64,000 nucleotides of DNA from Vibrio sp. RE88. Its GTDB lineage: Bacteria; Pseudomonadota; Gammaproteobacteria; Enterobacterales; Vibrionaceae. Made by a program: the position numbers and the translations under genes. The DNA lies in assembly GCF_013113835.1 (NCBI RefSeq), contig NZ_VTYQ01000004.1, positions 310,001 through 374,000 of the forward strand. The letters run 5' to 3'. Of this stretch, positions 61,113-64,000 are shown piece after piece. Every line of letters begins with the position of its first letter. Within the stretch, counting starts at the first letter, position 1. The notes under the pieces are model-generated. The model saw nothing but the letters and a program-made list of their open reading frames with translations. It was not told the origin of the DNA and did no database searches.

Positions 61113-62690
61113 ATGACTAAAGGTATAGACAAGTACAGTATCGATAGTACCGATTACACCATCGGGCAAGATAATGTACAAAAGTGGGGGTTTGATGTTC
61201 ACAACCCCGTATTTGGCGTGAGTGCCGGATTCATCGGATTATTCCTGTTTGCTGTGTTGGTGATGGATGCGCAGTCAGCAAAATCATTGCTGGATGGTCT
61301 GAAGTTTCAAATCATCGGAAGCTTTGATTGGCTATTTATCTGGTCAGGAAACATTTTTGTTGTTTTCTGTCTTGCGCTAATTGTTAGCCCATTGGGCAAA
61401 ATCCGTCTTGGTGGTCAAGACGCGACAGCAGATTACTCATTCATCTCGTGGCTATCGATGCTTTTTGCTGCGGGTATGGGTATCGGTCTGATGTTCTGGA
61501 GTGTTGCTGAGCCTGTTGCTTACTACACTGGCTGGTTTGAAACGCCGTTAGGTGTTGAAGCCAATACGCCTGAAGCAGCAAAACTGGCAATGGGTGCAAC
61601 GATGTACCACTGGGGTCTTCACCCTTGGGCTATTTACGGTGTTGTTGCTCTGTCTTTGGCGTTCTTTGCTTATAACAAAGGTTTGCCACTATCAATCCGC
61701 TCTATTTTCTATCCTATTCTTGGTGACCGTGCTTGGGGTTGGGCTGGACACATTGTTGATATCTTAGCGGTATTGGCGACGCTGTTTGGTCTTGCTACTT
61801 CTCTTGGCTTAGGTGCGCAGCAAGCGGCGAGTGGTATCCACCATGTATTCGGTATTGATGCAGGTATGGGTCTACAGATCGTCGTGATTGCGGTTGTGAC
61901 TTTATTGGCTGTGGTATCCGTTGTTCGTGGGATTGATGGCGGTGTGAAGGTTATCAGTAACATCAACATGATCGTAGCCTTCTTGCTACTGATTTTGGTT
62001 GCTCTGATTGGTTATGCTGTAGCGTTTGGCAACATTGGTACGACGCTGATGGCTTACGTTGAGAATATCATTCCGCTAAGTAACCCTCATGGTCGTCAAG
62101 ACGAAGCTTGGTTCCAAGGCTGGACAGTATTCTACTGGGCGTGGTGGATTTCATGGTCACCATTCGTTGGTATGTTCATCGCACGTGTATCTAAAGGTCG
62201 TACAGTACGTGAATTTATGACGGCGGTTCTGTTAGTTCCAACAGCGGTAACGCTACTTTGGATGTCAGTATTCGGCGGCATTGCGATTGACCAAGTGGTT
62301 AACAACATCGGTGAACTAGGTGCAAATGGTCTGACGGATGTTTCGCTAGCAATGTTCCAGATGTTTGATGTACTACCTTTCGGTACTGTTCTATCAATCA
62401 TCGCGGTGATTCTGGTTTTGGTGTTCTTTATTACGTCATCTGACTCGGGCTCACTGGTTATCGACAGCATTACTGCTGGTGGTAAAGTCGATGCGCCTGT
62501 ACTTCAGCGTGTATTCTGGGCCTTTATGGAAGGTGCAATTGCAGTCGCTCTACTATGGGTTGGCGGTACTGAAGCGGTTCAGGCGCTACAAGCAGGTGCT
62601 ATTTCAACGGCCTTACCGTTCACCTTTGTATTGTTGATGATGTGTGTCAGCCTGCTGATGGGCATGCGCACGGAAAAATACGATCGCTAA
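61113..62690 (+). CDS. BCCT-family compatible-solute (betaine/choline) transporter
   Basis: A 525-residue membrane protein with twelve helices. BCCT signatures: AAGMGIGLMFWSVAEP near residue 130, MYHWGLHPWAIYG near 165, and WAWWISWSPFVGMFIARVSKGR near 345, which carries the aromatic substrate box. It imports glycine betaine, choline or related solutes. Short N- and C-termini mean that the long osmosensing tails of BetP are absent. The ribosome site is AGAGGAA. It is divergent from cosR. Confidence 0.92.
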   Translation: MTKGIDKYSIDSTDYTIGQDNVQKWGFDVHNPVFGVSAGFIGLFLFAVLVMDAQSAKSLLDGLKFQIIGSFDWLFIWSGNIFVVFCLALIVSPLGKIRLGGQDATADYSFISWLSMLFAAGMGIGLMFWSVAEPVAYYTGWFETPLGVEANTPEAAKLAMGATMYHWGLHPWAIYGVVALSLAFFAYNKGLPLSIRSIFYPILGDRAWGWAGHIVDILAVLATLFGLATSLGLGAQQAASGIHHVFGIDAGMGLQIVVIAVVTLLAVVSVVRGIDGGVKVISNINMIVAFLLLILVALIGYAVAFGNIGTTLMAYVENIIPLSNPHGRQDEAWFQGWTVFYWAWWISWSPFVGMFIARVSKGRTVREFMTAVLLVPTAVTLLWMSVFGGIAIDQVVNNIGELGANGLTDVSLAMFQMFDVLPFGTVLSIIAVILVLVFFITSSDSGSLVIDSITAGGKVDAPVLQRVFWAFMEGAIAVALLWVGGTEAVQALQAGAISTALPFTFVLLMMCVSLLMGMRTEKYDR

Positions 62691-62707
62691 TTGAAATGAT
62701 GAAACTG

Positions 62708-62736
62708 AAAAAGGGACGATTTATCGTCCCTTTTTT
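62708..62736. terminator. bidirectional terminator after the BCCT gene
   Basis: AAAAAGGGACGA/TCGTCCCTTTTT form a 12-bp perfect stem with a 4-base loop. It can end both the BCCT gene and the convergent exonuclease gene. Confidence 0.93.
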
Positions 62737-62751
62737 GTATCGTATGCTGAC

Positions 62752-63471
62752 TCACAACCAAATCTGATTGAGTTTCATTGTGCGCTCGTAATGATGCGCA
62801 ATTTGCGCCTGAAGTAGCTCTGCGGTTGCCACGGCGTCTGTTAAGGCATGGTGGGGAGTATAGGGAGGCAACCCGTAACGCGAACGACTGGCGCCAAGTC
62901 TGACTGAATCAGGCTTCTTACCTAATACCTTATTGAGAATACCACCGCGCAGGCGTTGTTGATAAAGTGTTTCAATATGCATGGTATCGACGACAGGAAA
63001 CTCAATCCCTTCATTAATTCGATCCTTGAGTGCTCGATCAAAAAACTCTCGCTCAATTCGCTGATAATGCACCACCATGACTTTGCCTGCCATCTGCTGC
63101 AAAACTTGATCATATACTTCCGATAAGTCCGGTGCGTCGAGAATATCACTGTGGGTGATACCATGAATGATGACGGATTCTTCAGCCAGTTGCTGACGAG
63201 GGCGTACCGTCCAGTGATGAGCTTGATTAATAAAGATTCTGTTGAGGTTAAACGGCACTGTTCCAATGGTGATGATGTCATCCTGCTCTGAATCTAAACC
63301 AGTGGTTTCAAAATCCATGGCTAGAAAGGTCACATCTTCCAGATTGGTCTCGGCGCTTGGAACTCCAGCACTGTAGTAACGCTTGAGTGAGTCATTTCGG
63401 CTAGTCTGTTGCTTCGCCTCAAACTTCTTTTCCCAATCAATCGCTGGTGCACGCATCATACTTTTGAACAT
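62752..63471 (-). CDS. DnaQ-like DEDDh 3'-5' exonuclease
   Basis: A 239-residue exonuclease of the DNA polymerase III epsilon type. Exo I is LAMDFETTGLD near residue 50, Exo II is in SVIIHGITHSDILDAPDL and MVVHYQRIEREF, and Exo III is TPHHALTDAVATAEL near 205. It is not the replicative epsilon subunit: it lacks the polymerase-binding tail and carries an N-terminal extension of about 45 residues. It is the second gene of a unit with the DUF294 gene, 7 bp downstream of it. Substrate is a DNA or RNA 3' end. Confidence 0.88.
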   Translation of the reverse strand: MFKSMMRAPAIDWEKKFEAKQQTSRNDSLKRYYSAGVPSAETNLEDVTFLAMDFETTGLDSEQDDIITIGTVPFNLNRIFINQAHHWTVRPRQQLAEESVIIHGITHSDILDAPDLSEVYDQVLQQMAGKVMVVHYQRIEREFFDRALKDRINEGIEFPVVDTMHIETLYQQRLRGGILNKVLGKKPDSVRLGASRSRYGLPPYTPHHALTDAVATAELLQAQIAHHYERTMKLNQIWL

Positions 63472-63478
63472 CGTTCAC

Positions 63479-64000
63479 CTACTTAAAGTTGTTGCTGGCT
63501 TGGTAACGGAATTTAAGGAAATTCTGTGCGTTACTCAGGATTTGGAAAGCATCTTTCAAGTTGCGTCGTTCGAAATCAGATAAGTTCTCCGGTTCGATAT
63601 TGTTATCCGGTTCGATTTGATTCTCTACATCGAGTGCTTGGTGACGAATTCGTACCATGGAGATGAATTCAAGCGCATCGCGTAAATCGCGCGCTTTGCC
63701 TTTGGGCAAAATACCCGCTTCATGAATATCATCTAAGCGCTCAAAGGAGTTGGTAGAGCGAGATCCTACCGCTAATGCGTGAACGCGAATTAAGTCGGCG
63801 AGTGGGGCAGTGCCGCGACGCTTGAGGTTGATGGAGTTTTTGTGCTGACCATCTTTCTCCATCACAAAGTCTTTGAAGAAACCGAGTGGTGGGGTTCGAT
63901 TCATGGCGTTGCGAGCCAGACAGGCCAAGAAACGATTGTTTTTGCGTGAACGTCTGACAATGAACCCATTGAGTTGTTCTGCCCATTTCAGGCGTCCATA
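63479..64000 (-). CDS. DUF294 nucleotidyltransferase-like protein, C-terminal part
   Basis: The gene runs off the right edge; only its last 173 codons are in view, and the frame is open to base 64000. The visible stretch (NRFLACLARNAMNRTPPLGFF, then KRRGTAPLADLIRVHALAVG and GILPKGKARDLRDALEFI) is the C-terminal domain found after the cyclic-nucleotide, CBS and DUF294 domains of this family. Such proteins are commonly paired with a DnaQ-like exonuclease, as here, and some are linked to signalling or acetate use. The N-terminal domains are outside the window. Confidence 0.8.
   Translation of the reverse strand, partial: YGRLKWAEQLNGFIVRRSRKNNRFLACLARNAMNRTPPLGFFKDFVMEKDGQHKNSINLKRRGTAPLADLIRVHALAVGSRSTNSFERLDDIHEAGILPKGKARDLRDALEFISMVRIRHQALDVENQIEPDNNIEPENLSDFERRNLKDAFQILSNAQNFLKFRYQASNNFK

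Overview
The window is bacterial chromosome from a marine Vibrio, probably of the Harveyi clade (V. parahaemolyticus, V. alginolyticus or V. harveyi relatives). The evidence is a VemP arrest peptide in front of a secDF pair, an approximately 850-residue ChiA chitinase, a CosR-type regulator divergent from a BCCT carrier, a ToxR/VtrA-like regulator pair, and several c-di-GMP and CheV genes. I see no rRNA, tRNA, CRISPR array, insertion sequence, integrase or phage gene. Coding is dense and codon use looks even, so this is ordinary chromosomal backbone with accessory operons. The last gene runs off the right edge.

Layout. 0-3 kb: a periplasmic cupin with an FNR-box-like palindrome, then a fluoride (crcB-type) riboswitch with a readable translational switch in front of a NifU-like scaffold gene and a GGGtGRT-family gene. 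3-6 kb: a shortened EAL phosphodiesterase, an orphan receiver-like protein and two envelope proteins. 6-10 kb: vemP-secD-secF, the second export motor set of vibrios. 10-15 kb: a kinase-like protein, a secreted dienelactone-hydrolase-type protein, a VtrA/VtrC-like membrane regulator pair and an orphan periplasmic binding protein. 15-23 kb: a ketopantoate-reductase-like enzyme, an iron alcohol dehydrogenase, elbB, a LysR regulator, yjjG, two cold-shock-domain proteins and a WYL regulator.

23-32 kb is a complete 2-aminoethylphosphonate (AEP) island. phnW-pbfA-phnX degrade AEP and its 1-hydroxy derivative; a divergent transporter (binding protein, ATPase, fused permease) imports it; a GntR/UTRA regulator closes the cluster. 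Three 12-bp palindromes of form TGGTAYANACCA lie in front of phnW, the binding-protein gene and the ATPase gene, and are the likely operators.

33-46 kb: a POT peptide carrier divergent from a cytosolic-carboxypeptidase-like M14 enzyme, a FAD amine oxidase-type gene with LysR regulator, serine dehydratase, a YdcF protein, a DHH phosphoesterase, a diguanylate cyclase, cheV and ppiC. 46-64 kb: chitinase, an SDR lacking its catalytic lysine, a nudix-ltaE operon, ravA-viaA, emrD, a DUF1289/CWC cysteine-rich protein facing a small membrane protein across two Fur-box-like sites, a DMT exporter with Lrp regulator, a second diguanylate cyclase, cosR/BCCT osmoprotection, and the pair of a DnaQ-like exonuclease and a DUF294 protein.

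The strongest candidates for new biology are the fluoride switch driving the uncharacterised NifU-like/GGGtGRT pair, the 13-bp inverted repeat burying the start codon of a small cold-shock protein, and the VtrA/VtrC-like sensor pair.
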